64,000 nt of DNA from Cloeon dipterum (lineage: Eukaryota > Arthropoda > Insecta > Ephemeroptera > Baetidae), in assembly GCF_949628265.1 (NCBI RefSeq), contig NC_088788.1, forward strand, positions 7,626,001 through 7,690,000, read 5' to 3'. The notes beneath the pieces were generated by a model, which did not search any database, was not told where the DNA came from, and worked only from the letters and a program-made list of their open reading frames with translations. The number at the start of each line of letters is the position of its first letter. Position 1 is the stretch's first letter. A program made the translations under genes and the position numbers. Positions 9,654 through 22,075 of the stretch are shown here, piece after piece.

Positions 9654-11256
9654 GCTGACAATCAGGCAGTTTGAGTTTACAGCACCAATCACTGATTTTT
9701 ATACGAATCAATCGTAAGGACCCTCTCTTTGCGGGTTGTGATAAGTTCGAGTTGGATGATAAAGAATTACGTATTTGAAACAAAGACGTCAGGAAATATG
9801 CGTAACTGTGTAATCTTTTTAATTGTTCTTAATTGGTTTATCAAATTAACAATTGAATAACATGCATTTGCATTAGATACGAATAAAGCTGAAATATTAC
9901 AATTTCCTTTCCATTTACTGGCTCTTATTTATACTTTGCCTTCAGTTTAATTAATTGTCAGTATGCCGTGTAGCTCGCCGTGATGAGGGATACAGGTTTG
10001 CAAACACACTTCAGAGCAAAATTGAAATTTATTGGAAAAAAATCTAATTTAATAATTTAAACATCATATTAAACTCATCTAGTCTTCATCCCATTGATTC
10101 CTCTAAGGGTAAAATTTGATTTTGGCATCATTCTAACAATTTATTTTATTTAAAAAAAGATCAAAATGTGCAAAAGCATTTGGCACTCACTTAAAGCTGC
10201 AATCCAGGATTGTGACGAAACAATTATTCGAGATTTGATAACTGCCATCGTCAAACCAACGCTCCCTTTGAATACAAACGCAAATTATTCTGCACAATTC
10301 TCGATAAAATCATTGAGCATTCTGATAATATCAACGACGTTACATAAAGTGCCTCTCATCTGAGACGGTGGATTACTTCATTTTGAAAGGAAGCCTGCGC
10401 TTGATTACGTCCCTCGTTCTGCTCATGATTATATGTATGTGATTAACTAATTAATTGAGACAGCATGCGTATTCTTCAATATTATGCAAGTCATAACTTT
10501 GATTGCGTAAAATTATTATGTCAGCGATAAAGCAACCAAGCATTATTAACACTACTTAGATTGATAATATATTGTATATTTGTAACTCGAATAGATACAG
10601 ATTAAAAGTTTCTCTTGGTTTAGCATTTAGGCACATTCAAATAATTAAATTATAAATTAAATAACAATTTCAATGGAACTAATTTAGTTCAAAATTAACT
10701 TATTTAAAAAAATATCTTTGACTAAAAAGTTATATTATTTGCAAATTTACAAAATTAAGCCTAAATTAATTACTGCTCGGATTTTTATAGTTTAAAACTA
10801 GAGTATGGCTCAAAAGGCAAACAATTCATGCTCATTTGATGTGCCTGCAACTATTTTAGCTCATTATTTGGCAGATAAAGATGTCCATCACCAAAAATTC
10901 AAAGCAGCGAGCGAAAAATTGTTTTAAAATCTCTAAGACACTAAATTTCTGTCTCATTTGTAGGAGGTTTAAGTCCAGCGTAAATATACCACCAAATAAG
11001 AATTTATATGTCCTTTCTGGACACCAAAATCTATGTCTGGTTTTTTTATATACATTTTTAAGTATATTGGAAAAAGACTCATAGGCGCATTATAGTTAGA
11101 CGAATTATTTTATTTTGCTCTAAAGCAAAACAACATCACATATATATACCTACACATTTAAATTCAAACAGGCAAAAATTTGATTTTGTGAGTTAATTTT
11201 TTGGCTGTTTTTCCATAATTAAATTAAAAACTAAAATAATTTAAATATTATTATCG
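9654..11256. other. Spacer between SPH-B and SPH-C; possible SPH relic near 9965-10110
   Basis: The minus-strand TATA box of SPH-B is at 9695-9703 (TATAAAAAT). A short match to the conserved SPH segment for GELRG (CCGTGTAGCTCGCCGTGATG, near 9965) and a weak match to the exon 3 end near 10085 (CTTCATCCCATTGATTC) hint at a heavily decayed SPH copy. The rest is AT-rich and holds nothing I can identify. Confidence 0.35.
9695..9703 (-). promoter_or_regulatory. TATA box of SPH-B
   Basis: TATAAAAAT on the minus strand lies about 45 bp upstream of the ATG at 9653. The same TATAAAAA arrangement precedes SPH-C and SPH-D, so the cluster shares a strong TATA-type promoter design. Confidence 0.6.
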
Positions 11257-12328
11257 TTAAACACCAGCAATCTCGTAGATCCAGTCGCGGAAGTTGGACA
11301 CTTCGACGTAAATGCCAGGGTAATCACACCCTCTAAATTGGCTGCGGAAAAGCCCTCGCAGCTCACCGTCTAAAACGAGAGGGGCTCCCAAGTCAATATT
11401 CGAGCACGACCCTGTGCCGTTGTTGGCGTCTCCAGCGCAGATGTAGTTTTCAAAATCAAACGGCGAATTGGGGAACAGGTCCGAACACCAAGCCTTGGAC
11501 AAAACCGGCGACTCCAACTTCATTAAAATGTTAGTTTCATCCTAAAATCAAAACATTATTTAAAATAAAAATGGAGAAGGTTTAAATATTTTGAGAAACA
11601 TACAATTTCGCTCCAGGCTGAGACTGTCAGAATTGTGCCTGGAAAGGTTTCAGTGCTCTGATGAGGCAGAAGGATTGGTCCAGTGTTGGAATTAAATGCA
11701 AAGGGTGGGTCAACCCTCATGAGGACAATTTCCCTAGATGAGTCATTTCGAATGGTTTCAGCGATGAAGTGGACCGAGCCAGGGTTTGTCAAATCCAAAG
11801 TTCCGGCAATTACTCGGCCAAACTCGCCAGATTCCCTAGATTTAGTCATTACATAGATTTAAATCGTTTAACTACAAAATTTCCTTGGATTTAATTAAAA
11901 ATATTATTTTTCAAGAAGATTGTTATAAAAAAATCAATTTGTATATGATTGTAAATATTTTAAATGAAGATATTTTGATAGATTTAAACTAAAAAATATT
12001 CATTTTCACTCACATGGCGCATATTTCGTCGGTGAGGATGAATTCCTTGGAGATGATGGTGCCATCGCATTTATGAGTCCAGTGCTGCCCATCGGAAGTA
12101 TTCTGGATGGCGACATGCCACGGAAATTCACCTTGCTCAGCCACTGTGCCGCCAATAATCCTGCTATTAATGTCCTCGGTTGACTCAGTAAGTTCCATTT
12201 CCTGCAGATTTGAAGGAACGCCTGAAAAAACAAAATTACAAACTGTGTTCAGTTAAATTTATTTTAATATACTTACCGCAGGCAATTGCGGCGATGCAAG
12301 CCAGAACGATCACTGCTTCGGTCTGCAT
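11257..12328 (-). CDS. Secreted serine protease homologue SPH-C (catalytically dead)
   Basis: Exons in transcript order: 12277-12328, 12014-12221, 11604-11835 and 11257-11541, in phase, for 258 aa. The signal peptide is MQTEAVIVLACIAAIACG. A pro-region with the acidic stretch ESTED precedes NSR|IIGGTVAEQGEFPWHVA. TAAHC is TDEIC, the Asp102 loop is DSSREIVLMRVDPPFAF, and the serine loop is CSNIDLGAPLVLDG, so the triad is absent. The serine-loop block CAGDANNGTGSC strongly resembles CAGDSDNGTGMC of SPH-A. The first and last exons match the other SPHs in length. The gene is complete and looks functional as a secreted non-enzyme. Confidence 0.9.
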
Positions 12329-14139
12329 GGTGAGTTGATTTGTGTGTGTCTGCATGTTGGCAGCCAGACGACTGCTTTTTATACAGAAATTATCTAGAGC
12401 AAAAGGGCTGTGCAAAGGGACTCTGCACTTTTCCTGGAAAATATAATTGAGCGCGCGTTATCGGATTTTAACTTGCTCCAGTTACCAATTCTAATTACTC
12501 TGGGAAAAAATTGAAAAGATTGTAATATCAGTGATGATTGTATGCGGCTCAGTTGAATAATTATTATCTTTGAGGAGCGCACTCCTATGTTTTTTAAAAA
12601 TTAAAAATTGCATTTGTGGTGCTGACTAGGTGTTATATGTTATTGGAGGGAAATAAGGGAAAATGGATTACAATAAAATTAATTTCAGGATCTTATGTGC
12701 AAATTTTCCTGAGAGCGGTTCCGTGTACAGGTAGCAGTTTTTTAAATTTGCAAAAAGCTAATTGATAAGATTAAAGATAACGATAATGAGTATTAATATT
12801 GGCTGTTATTTGTAATTAGGTCAAACTTACTGATATAAAATAATATCACGCGTGATTTTCACCATTCAAAAATTGATTGCATTTCTTCAATTTTTCCAAG
12901 AACCCCATTTGATCAGCCGCTCATTACGGTGAGTGTCCATAATGATTATACGTGGCTTTACGTGATGAATATTCAAACCGAAATCATGACCAAATAAATT
13001 TGACTTTTTAACAATTTGAGAAATGAATTTCAAATAAATTAAAAAGTAGCTATAATTAAACTTCATTTGATGTGGCTTCATTACTGTCTATTTCAAATTA
13101 ACACTAATTAAAATCAAGACAAAAACAATTAAAATTAAAAAACACCATTGTTGGACTTAAATTTCCATATCAATTCTATTTAATATACGACTCAGTAAAG
13201 CACCAAGCAGATTGTGACGCAGCTGGCCCAGTTCAGAAACTGATAATGTTCTTGCAACTCTTTTTCCCAGAATAAGTATACAGAGTCCCTTTTACTGCAC
13301 TTAAGTATAGTATAATAAAGAGCGCGATGCTTCCAACAGATTTTTAATTTAGCTAAACATGCAGAGGAGAGTGGCCACGTCTTCGGCTCTAGTTGCGCCG
13401 CACTCACTCGCAGTAAGAACTTTTTATTTCCTTCATTCTCTAGTTTAAAAAGAAATAACTGAATTATTGCTGTACTTTCTAAAACCAATTTTTTATAGGA
13501 ATGATTTTACTACACGTTGTGTCGGAAAAAATAGCAACAAATACCATAAAACTAAATGTGGATATTTCTTTCGTCTTCTAAATTACCTGTCTTATTGGGA
13601 AAATATATTTATGCATCTAAGTCATCCTGGTGGCGGTAAAATTAATTCCATGAAGTCGGAGCAAACAGGGGAACAATAATTATTCCTTTCTGTTAGAAAT
13701 ACAACGAATTATTAGGAATACACGTTCAATACCGCAGCAAAGAAAGTTTCCAGATTAGAATTTTAAAATTAATTGCCTTTTTGCAACACCAAAAGAGCAA
13801 TATTTTTATACTGATAGCATGCAATTAAAAAATTGTCAAACCTATTTATGCAGTCAAGATATTCACAAAACTCACATTTTAATAAAATAAATTTCAAACA
13901 CAGCCTGCTGATACTTTGCTCTATTAAAAAACAATAAAAATTAATTATTACTAATGCAAAGGAAATTTGTTTTAGTAAAATTGTACCCACCTTCGAAAGG
14001 TGGCAGTAAAAATCTTTTTTTTTTTTTGTAAGTCTACATTGTAGTTAATGGGTTTTATTGAGTTACACAATCCTGTTTAATAATTTCTCAAACAACTTCA
14101 GATTTATTGAAATTATTATTAATCCTCCTCGTTACAGCT
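12329..14139. other. Spacer between SPH-C and SPH-D
   Basis: The minus-strand TATA box of SPH-C (TATAAAAAGC) is at 12374-12383. The remainder is AT-rich. A moderately GC-balanced patch at 13190-13430 carries opposing short ORFs but has no recognisable product. A T-rich tract lies at 14013-14027. No gene is supported. Confidence 0.4.
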
Positions 14140-15619
14140 TTAGACGCCAGCGATCTGCTGAATCCAGTCGCGATATCGGGGAATGTCGGCGTAAAATGCA
14201 GGATAATAATTATAGCACGGCTCGTATTGAGAGAAAAAGACGCCACGCAACTCGCCATTGTAAACCAGAGGGGCGCCAGGGTTTCTGTTAGAGCACATGC
14301 CTATTTCAGAGTTGCTAGCTCCAGCGCAGAGAATATTAGTCAAGTCTACTTCTGGATGAAAGGAGTTGCACGAGAGGAAAGATATAACGAAAATGTCCAA
14401 CCTCATGATTTGGTCTACCTGATTCTGTAAATAAACACATGACACATAATTTAAAAGTGCAGCAAAGTACAAAACTTACACCTTCGCCCCAACCCGTGAC
14501 AATCATCCCGGTTCCTGGATCGGATGTGGCGTCCGCAGGGGGCAGCATAACAGGCCCGATGTCAGGAGTGAATTCGATTGGAGCGCTTAGTTTCAGGAGG
14601 GCCACGTAATTGACGGGGCTGACAATCGTATCGATCACATAGGAAACCTGGCCAGTGAACGGTACATTCTTATCTACATATCCGGCTACTACGCGGATTT
14701 CTTCCCCTTGTTGTCTGAAAAATAGGAAAAGATTTTTGAACAGTTTTTTTGACACAGTTTAATTTCTTCCCTTCTACACAAGAAATATGTACTATAATGA
14801 CGGTTTTAAATTATGGATCGATACAGGGTGACAATGGAAAATTATTTGAATAATTGTTGGATGCAATAAGCAGATAAAAACAATAATTATTTGTTCTACA
14901 GTTTGCAACAGTAAAAAATAAGCTTATGTTAGAGTAAAAATTCAAATTTTTGATATTTTCTCCAAAATTTCCAGCGCTTGACCATTTTGTTGGCAGATTA
15001 AAATTATTCCTCTTTTGTCGCGATCTGTCCAACGGTGTATGACACTTTTTGGGGAAACTGTGTTTTGAAATAAAATCAAATTTCAAGCAGGGAGACAGTC
15101 CTCACCATTTGAAAAGCCACTTTTCTAAAAAAATTATTCGTGTATTGGCAACAAGGATTTTCCAGGAAATCCTCTTTAATTTTGATTATTTAAAAAATAT
15201 GCGTTTTTATCTAAATTATCTATAACATTGTTCTATATGTGAATTTTAGGAATTTTCCATTCAGGATAATCATGAGTACTTACGATCCGCAATAATAAGA
15301 TGCAATGACGAATAGATTTGAGATGATGGCGCCTTCACACCTGAATACCCACAACTGAATATTTTCATCATTGGCGTCAATTGTGACATGCCACGGAAAA
15401 TCTCCGAGAGCAACAGGAATTCCTCCATCGACCCTGTTTGATTCTCGAGGCTCAACCTCATGTGGTTGGACTTGACGTACTGCTGACGTACCACCTGTTG
15501 AAAGGAAAAATAAAGTTAACAATTTAAACCCGTTCTGGGGCGAAGAAAGTTATGAAATATTCAATACCGCAGACTAATGCAGTGCAGCAAGCCAAAACGA
15601 TCACCGCTTTCCTCAGCAT
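14140..15619 (-). CDS. Secreted serine protease homologue SPH-D (catalytically dead, divergent)
   Basis: Exons in transcript order: 15568-15619, 15284-15494, 14480-14714 and 14140-14424, in phase, for 260 aa. The signal peptide is MLRKAVIVLACCTALVCG. The activation site is degenerate (SNR|VDGGIPVALGDFPWHV), so zymogen-type cleavage would not yield the usual IVGG terminus. TAAHC is ASYYC, the Asp102 position is Tyr in NYVALLKLSAPIEF, and the serine loop is CSNRNPGAPLVYNG. It keeps GWGEG and LLKL, closer to active trypsins than its neighbours, which suggests an earlier branch of the cluster. Intron 2 holds a TTAA-flanked MITE (14806-15179). The TATA box is at 15651-15662. Confidence 0.88.
14806..15179 (+). 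mobile_element. TTAA-flanked MITE, copy D (internally deleted), in SPH-D intron 2
   Basis: It is bounded by TTAA at both ends. It shares with the copies at 36335, 33994 and 60620 the internal blocks GATCTGTCCAACGGTGTATG, GGAGACAG and TTGGCAACAAG. It is shorter than the ~440-bp copies because of a deletion near the right end. Its termini are more diverged than those of copies B and C. The TTAA target suggests a piggyBac-type or similar transposase acting in trans. This copy lacks a transposase ORF. Confidence 0.75.
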
Positions 15620-15650
15620 CTTGAGTGAATTCAATGATTAAATCCATTTG

Positions 15651-15662
15651 CTGCTTTTTATA
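15651..15662 (-). promoter_or_regulatory. TATA box of SPH-D
   Basis: TATAAAAAGCAG on the minus strand lies about 35-45 bp before the ATG at 15619. SPH-C has nearly the same element, TATAAAAAGCAGT, at the same distance. Confidence 0.6.
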
Positions 15663-17639
15663 ATGAAATTATCTCTAGAAAAAACCGCAAAAGAATACTT
15701 TGGACTTATTTGAGATGTTAGTCTTGTTGCTACATGACCAAATCCTAAAATAATTGAATGTTGTTATAACATATCGATAAAGAAGTTGAGCTTATTTCTT
15801 TGGTGCCGACGAGAAACGCACCATTATAAAAATTTTCACTGCGATTTAATGCCCGAAATTCCTGCCTAATAGAGAAGTGGAAACGTATATAAATTCCTGG
15901 ATTTTTTAATTACATCTAGGCATTTCAGGAGTTCAAATAAATCGATTTTCCAGGTATCATATTATATTGGTTTTTCGTTCTAAATTTAAAATTTAATATA
16001 TAATGATAAGATGAACGATAATTTTTGGCCAGTTAATAGACAAGTGCTCATAATTTTTTGCACCACTGATATGAATTGTAAGAGAAAAACAAAGACAAGA
16101 TAAAGCGTTCCTGTAATTATGATTGACAGAGTAATCAGATTAAAAACATCATATCCAACGCCTAAAATAAAACAAAAGAACAAATATGATACATATCCGG
16201 TCCAGGTGTCGGAAATTTATATTTGGCGTCGAATTTCCAGAATCTTTATACACATCACTGAAAAGGCTCTCACGTGTGACATCATTAAAATCGTAATTTT
16301 TTGCTTGAAAATTTCGTCAAAATCTAACTAGAATAAATAATTTATCTCTACACGCGAAGGATTGAGATTTTTCGCCGCCCCACAAAGGAAAAAATAAATT
16401 ATCATTGGTCAAGGTTCTCTGGGGCAAATTTTCCCCCCGATTTTAATAAAATAAAATAATTTCTAATAAAAGATACGAGGATTCCGAATCTGCCTCCGTA
16501 TGCCTCGTTTCGTCCTGAAAGGCTGATCGATTTTTTGCTTTCTATATAATGATATCCAAATCGTTTTTCCAAAGCATAAATATAAACTAATTAAAATATA
16601 TGATAAGCAAAATGATGAGTTGGTGACAGTTGAGATGCGTAATTGTATATTGAAGTACCTGGGTGTGTACATTTAAGTTACTGTTTTGGACTTGGATCAC
16701 CTCCAAGACGCAAATATAAAGTAGCGCGTCAAAACAAAAACTGGATCAATCTGCATGCTGACTGAGTCACCACTCACGGTAAGTGCATCAAGGCGAAAAA
16801 TCGACTCTGTAATATTTGTGATAGGGAATCCCTTTTGACAAGTCATTTTTTGTGATAAATGACTAACACAAATATGTATTATTTTTAAGTGAGAATAAAG
16901 ATGATTATTGTGAATTCAGGCAAGGCGTTTTCCTTGCCTAATCTCTGTGATCGTTCTCCTTCGAACCTAAATTGAACTTGCTATCGAAAAGCAAAGTTTG
17001 ACAATGACTGGTAAATAAAGAAACGAAATAGAGTTACTCAACGGACATCAGTAAAACAATAAAATATTTTACTCCATAGTATTATATGATTTCAAACAAT
17101 AAAAATTGTCTTGTTATTGAAAACCACAAGCCCTTCAAAAAGATCAAGATAGTATAAATAAATTGAAGTATAGAGCAATAATAGTTAATAGTCTTGTTAT
17201 TTTTGTTCCACAGAAACGTGACGCAAAAACCACAGGTATATAAAAATCATAAGTCATAGGCGAGGAAAGGGACTCGCAGAATTAAAGTCTAAATTATAAT
17301 ATTTTTGTTTATTCATGCTCTAGTCAAATAAAAAAATACACAAAGCAAGAAAGGGCGAACAAAAGTAGCGAAAAATGCTAACATCACGCCACACTGAGCC
17401 GGAAATTACATTTTAATACTAATCACGCTCACTGAACACTTGCCTTAAGTGCTTCTTGTAGAGGGTGAAAAATTTGATAAGCTTATTTTTATACCAGCTC
17501 AAAAGGCTCGGCCGCTCAGTGGTTTTATTCAGGGATTTTAATCTAAAGAATATAAATTAATTTTTTAATTGATTTTAAGTGAGTGTAAACACGGAAAATA
17601 ACAAATTGACTATTCTGATAATTTAATCTGATGCGTCTC

Positions 17640-18150
17640 AATGCAGCGGCCAATACAGGTTATTGCCCCCACTAAAATTTATCATAGTCGCCACCTCCTT
17701 GCGCCTTGTGGCGGAGAGTGATGATCATTCTGCATAGAACCGCCGAGACGGCGAGTTGTGTTTCCATTCAATAAATATATGAGTGCAAATAAATGAGTTG
17801 TGTAGTTAATGTCGAGATTGCCCCAAGTAAGTCAACTTTACATTAATTATCACTTTACGTAATTCTCCCTTGCACTCGCCCTTCTGGCAGTGGCGGAAAC
17901 TCGAGGACAAGGACACAGCTACCCTGACGGCTCATTCGGCAACAGGCAGGGGTTAGCTAGTGCCCAGCTTCTGGCGACACCTAGCGGACAGTAGAAGCTA
18001 GAGAGTGCGGCAGCTCCCATCTGGAGCAACCGCAGGCTTGAACAGGCCATTCTCTCAGGCTAAGGCGCCCAATCGGCGCCGAAACACGGTCCTTTCCATT
18101 TTCCTAATCAAACCCTAGACACACGTGTCACATCAAGATGTCACGTGTAG
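17640..18150. mobile_element. Unclassified GC-richer insertion present only in duplication unit 1
   Basis: The flanking sequence is contiguous in unit 2 (about 24945-24975). The insert is much less AT-rich than its surroundings and contains no convincing ORF. It ends near CACACGTGTCACATC. I cannot assign a family; it may be a fragment of a transposable element. Confidence 0.45.
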
Positions 18151-20031
18151 TCTGCACGTTTACTGATAAAAAAGATTGAGAAATTTGGAACAGCAGGCGC
18201 TACCATGATCTCCGGTCGTAGTCCACTGAGCCTAGATTTAGACTCTCTATCAATAGTTAAAGTCCACAAAATAAGGATTACAGTTTATTAGATTAGAATT
18301 AGAAAACCCACGGTGTAAAACAACAAAAGTTAATAAAATATTAGTTATTGAAGATCGTAAAAAACTGTCAATAAAAATCAAGCCGTTCAAAAAGGCTGAA
18401 TCACTTTGTATATGATTAGATTAAAATTAACTAAAAGATCACCAAACTGTTGGTGATTTTTGGTCCAGAGGCATGTTCCCGTGGATGAGAACACCTGATG
18501 GTTTAGAATGATAATGATAAGGAAAGGGCCTTCAGTTTTAAAGTCCAAAATTGATAAGCATGTTTTTCAAGCATTATCATCGCGATGAGTAGGACCCTAC
18601 TCAGACGCACCTCCTCAAGAATATAAAACCTATTAGGTAGGGTTATGCATAACCGGCAAAAACGAATATCGATTATTTTTTCTTGAGCCTTTATGATGTC
18701 CAGAGTCCAAAGTCCAGACCATCAAATATTAATGTGTATGAATCATTTTGACAGGTTTTCAGAATATATTATATTCGAATATTTCATCCAAGCCGACTAT
18801 TTTTTATTATCTTCCACAAAAAAGTGATTATTGACTGATTTTTTTAAATGTTTTTTTCCGACTGAAATCCGCGCAATCCGCAAAAGTGCTACAGTTTTTC
18901 AGCAGGGAGGATTTGCCAAACTCAAATTTAAGAAAGAGATTCTTGAAAAAAAGATAAAAAAAAGGTGTGAGAATAATTAATATTTTAATTTAAAAATACC
19001 TGCTTCTCTTGCCCAAATTTTAGTATTGCTGTTTATCTTTTAAAGGTGTTTTTCACTACTTGATTTCGATCCCGTCATCGAGATATATCCAATGGTGTGC
19101 GAATTATGAGAAAATTTCCCTTCTAGAGAAATAAACCAAATTTCCAATGAGAGGAGACTAGTTGAATAGCATGCAAAAGCCTAGGGGCCGATTTTCTCAA
19201 AATCTAAACGGCAACCTGGAATTGTTCCTAATTTTCATGTAAAGAAAAAAATGATTTTCTTTCTTTTGCTCTAAAAAGAGGTTTACTTGAACAACTACTT
19301 TATTAGCCACTATTTGATTTGGAATAGTAAAGATCGCATGAGGTGAGCAGATACTGATAAGCTATTTTGCTAAACTGGCGCCAAATTTTGAAATTATTTT
19401 AGCCAAAACAAATTATTGAATAGTACGAACTAACAATAAGAACTTGTGTTGCCTCCAGCCCCAGTCCCAACGCAGAATAGCCACTAAATGAAATATGGGC
19501 CGCGACAGCCACAAACGTGGGCCGCTTGACAGTCAAGATTAGGAAATATTGGCCGGTCTGGTCGGCCCACCGTGGTTTCGCCCGATTACCAGTCCGGGCC
19601 TGGACACTACACTGATTATTATATATATTAAATTTTGCCTCGTAACCGATCATGAAACCGATTCAATTACTGGTTACTGAGCAAAACAATCAGCGCTGGG
19701 TGATTTTTTGCGGACCCGTTTTTTGTGATTTTTTGCAGCTAGTTTCGCCCGCATTATTGGTGCCCATTAAAAATTAGATTTAAATTGTTAAAAAAATCGA
19801 CAACCCATGAGTCAACAAAAAATAATAATAAAGTAATAAAGATTAATAATAATAACCAAAAGCCCGTTCCCTCTCCATAATAATATTACCATGAGCCGCA
19901 AAAAACCGCACAAAACTGGAAAATACCGCAAAAAATCACTGCACTGCAAGTTTGGGAATCTCCCAGGGAGATACCCAGCCCCGATAACAATCGATTATTT
20001 CTTTGCCGAAGCGACTATTTATGCACTTCAG

Positions 20032-20039
20032 TATATAAA
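20032..20039 (+). promoter_or_regulatory. TATA box of P450 gene 1
   Basis: TATATAAA lies about 75 bp upstream of the ATG at 20110. The equivalent site of the paralogue is TATATATA (26263-26270). An insertion of roughly 300 bp ends about 45 bp upstream of this TATA box and is absent from the paralogue. Confidence 0.6.
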
Positions 20040-20109
20040 CTTAGCTGCACGAGTGGATTCATCGGCAAAACAAATATTCCTGCTGAACGAGACACTCGTG
20101 GTCGCAGCA

Positions 20110-22075
20110 ATGGTTTTGTCCCTGCCGCTCTGGCTCAACGTGCTTTTGAGCCTTTCAGCCGTTTTTCTGGGTCTGCTCTACTACTACCTAACCTACAACT
20201 TCGATTATTGGAAGAAAAAGGGCGTCAAGTAAGATTAATGAATTAATAAATCAAATTAAACTGATTTTTTTAATATTTTAGACATGAGAAAGGTTGGCCA
20301 CTGTTCGGCTCGGTCTTTACGGCCATGACCCTGAGGGAGCACAGGGTCCACTGCCTCGATAAAATCTACAAAAAATACAGCGGTGAGAGTTTCGTCGGCT
20401 ATTACCAGGGAAGAGACCCGGCTCTTCTCGTCTTAGATCCTGAGCTGATCAAGAGAATTCTTGTCAAAGACTTTAGTTATTTTACCAGCCATGGCGTCAA
20501 GGTCAGTCATAAATTATTAAAAACTAAGAAATTAAAAATATTTAATTTCAGTTTCATGAGCAAAGAAACCCCATGTTGGCGAAGAGTTTGTTCGGTTTGG
20601 ACGGACAGCGATGGCGAGACATGAGGAGCAAAATGGCGCCGACCTTCACCACGGGCAAAATTAAAATCATGGTGCCACACATGGCCGAGGCGGGCCGAAA
20701 TTGGCTTCAGTTTTTGTCTAAAAACGTCTCCGATGAAGCGGTCGATCTGAAGGTACAATTTTTATTCACAAAAATATCATACATTCATTATGAAATATCA
20801 GGAGCTTGCGGTGACCTACACAGCCGACGCAATCGGAAGCTGCGTCTTCGGCGTGAATTACAATGCGTTCGAAAATCCGAACAATACGTTCATGAAAATG
20901 GGCAGAAGATTAGTTAGCTACGACTTTAAGAGAGGATTTAAGGCGTTTTGCGTGTTCCTTTTCCCAGAGGTGCCTTTTATAAATCAATTAATTAAATTGG
21001 TTTGATTTAACTTTATTCCGTCTAGCTCGCGAAATTTTTCGATTTGGAGTTTTTTGAAAAGAGCACGGTTGAGTTCTTCTGCAACCTACTTACGGAAATG
21101 ATGGATAGCAGGAAGAAAACGGGACAGACGCGCAAAGATTTTCTGCAGTTGATGATTGAACTGAAGGAAAAAGGTTCCGTGGCTTCAGACAACGCAGAAG
21201 AAGAAAAAGAGAGCAAAGAACTCGGTGGATTAGAAGATTCCCAGCTTTCATCGGGCAAATTCGGTTAGTGCTTCAATTTGCACATGTTTGAAATCAATTA
21301 AATTATAATTTTCAGAATTTTCTGACGAGGATCTATTCGCCCAGGCGTTTGGTTTCTTCATTGCTGGATTTGAAAATTCGTCGACGCAGATTTCTCTTGC
21401 ATGCTTAGAGCTGGCTGTCGAGAGCACATTGCAGCAAAGAGCACACGCCGAAATCGATCAGGTTTTGAAGGAACACGACGGAAAATTGACTGCCGAAGCG
21501 CTCAAAAAAATGGTTTACCTCGAAAGCATAGTCCAAGGTAAAAGGTTCAAGCAATAATTTAAGAACTTTTGGCTCATTTTTTCCTTATTTTAAAGAAACG
21601 CTTCGAAAATACCCGGCAACGGGAGGACTGATCCGCAGCTGCACCAAAAACTACATGATCCCCGGCACCAACGTGCGTCTCGAAAAAGGCACAATCGTCA
21701 TGATTCCATCTTACTCGCTCCAAAACGATCCCAAGTACTTCCCTGACCCAGAAAGGTTTGACCCTGAACGCTTCTGTGACGAGGACGCTCACCACAAACT
21801 GCAGTACCTGTACACACCCTTTGGAGACGGACCGAGACACTGCATAGGTTTGAGAATTCAACCGCATATATAGGGCTCAACTAATAAATTTTTCGTTTAT
21901 AGGAATGCGATTCACTCTGCTTCTAATCAAAACTGGCCTGGTTTCGATTTTGAGCAAATTTGAAATCTTGCCATGCAAAGAAACGGTATATCCGCCAACA
22001 ATCGACCCGCTTCGCATGCCTCTGAGCGCTGTTGGTGGAGTTCGAGTGAAACTGCAAGAGCGAATAGTTAAATGA
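20110..22075 (+). CDS. Cytochrome P450, CYP3 clan (CYP6/CYP9-like), gene 1
   Basis: Eight exons with consistent phases: 20110-20228, 20282-20501, 20552-20752, 20802-20969, 21026-21263, 21316-21537, 21596-21847 and 21903-22075, giving 530 aa. An N-terminal membrane anchor (residues about 5-25) is followed by TYNFDYWKKKGV, typical of CYP6/CYP9-like proteins. The C-helix WxxxR is WRDMR, the I-helix oxygen-binding motif is AGFENSST, ExxR is ETLR, the PERF motif is FDPERF, and the haem loop is FGDGPRHCIG with the proximal cysteine. All key residues are present, so an active ER monooxygenase is expected; CYP3-clan members commonly oxidise xenobiotics or plant compounds. The substrate is unknown. 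An acidic insertion, EEEKESKELGG, lies between helices G and I. Confidence 0.95.

Noticed and set aside
9965-10380. Possible SPH pseudogene in the SPH-B/SPH-C spacer
   Set aside because: Only two short matches to conserved SPH segments remain, too little to list as a pseudogene.
13192-13488. Minus-strand 98-codon ORF between SPH-C and SPH-D
   Set aside because: No signal peptide, domain or splice context. A plus-strand ATG at 13359 with a donor-like site was also considered, but its short product led nowhere.
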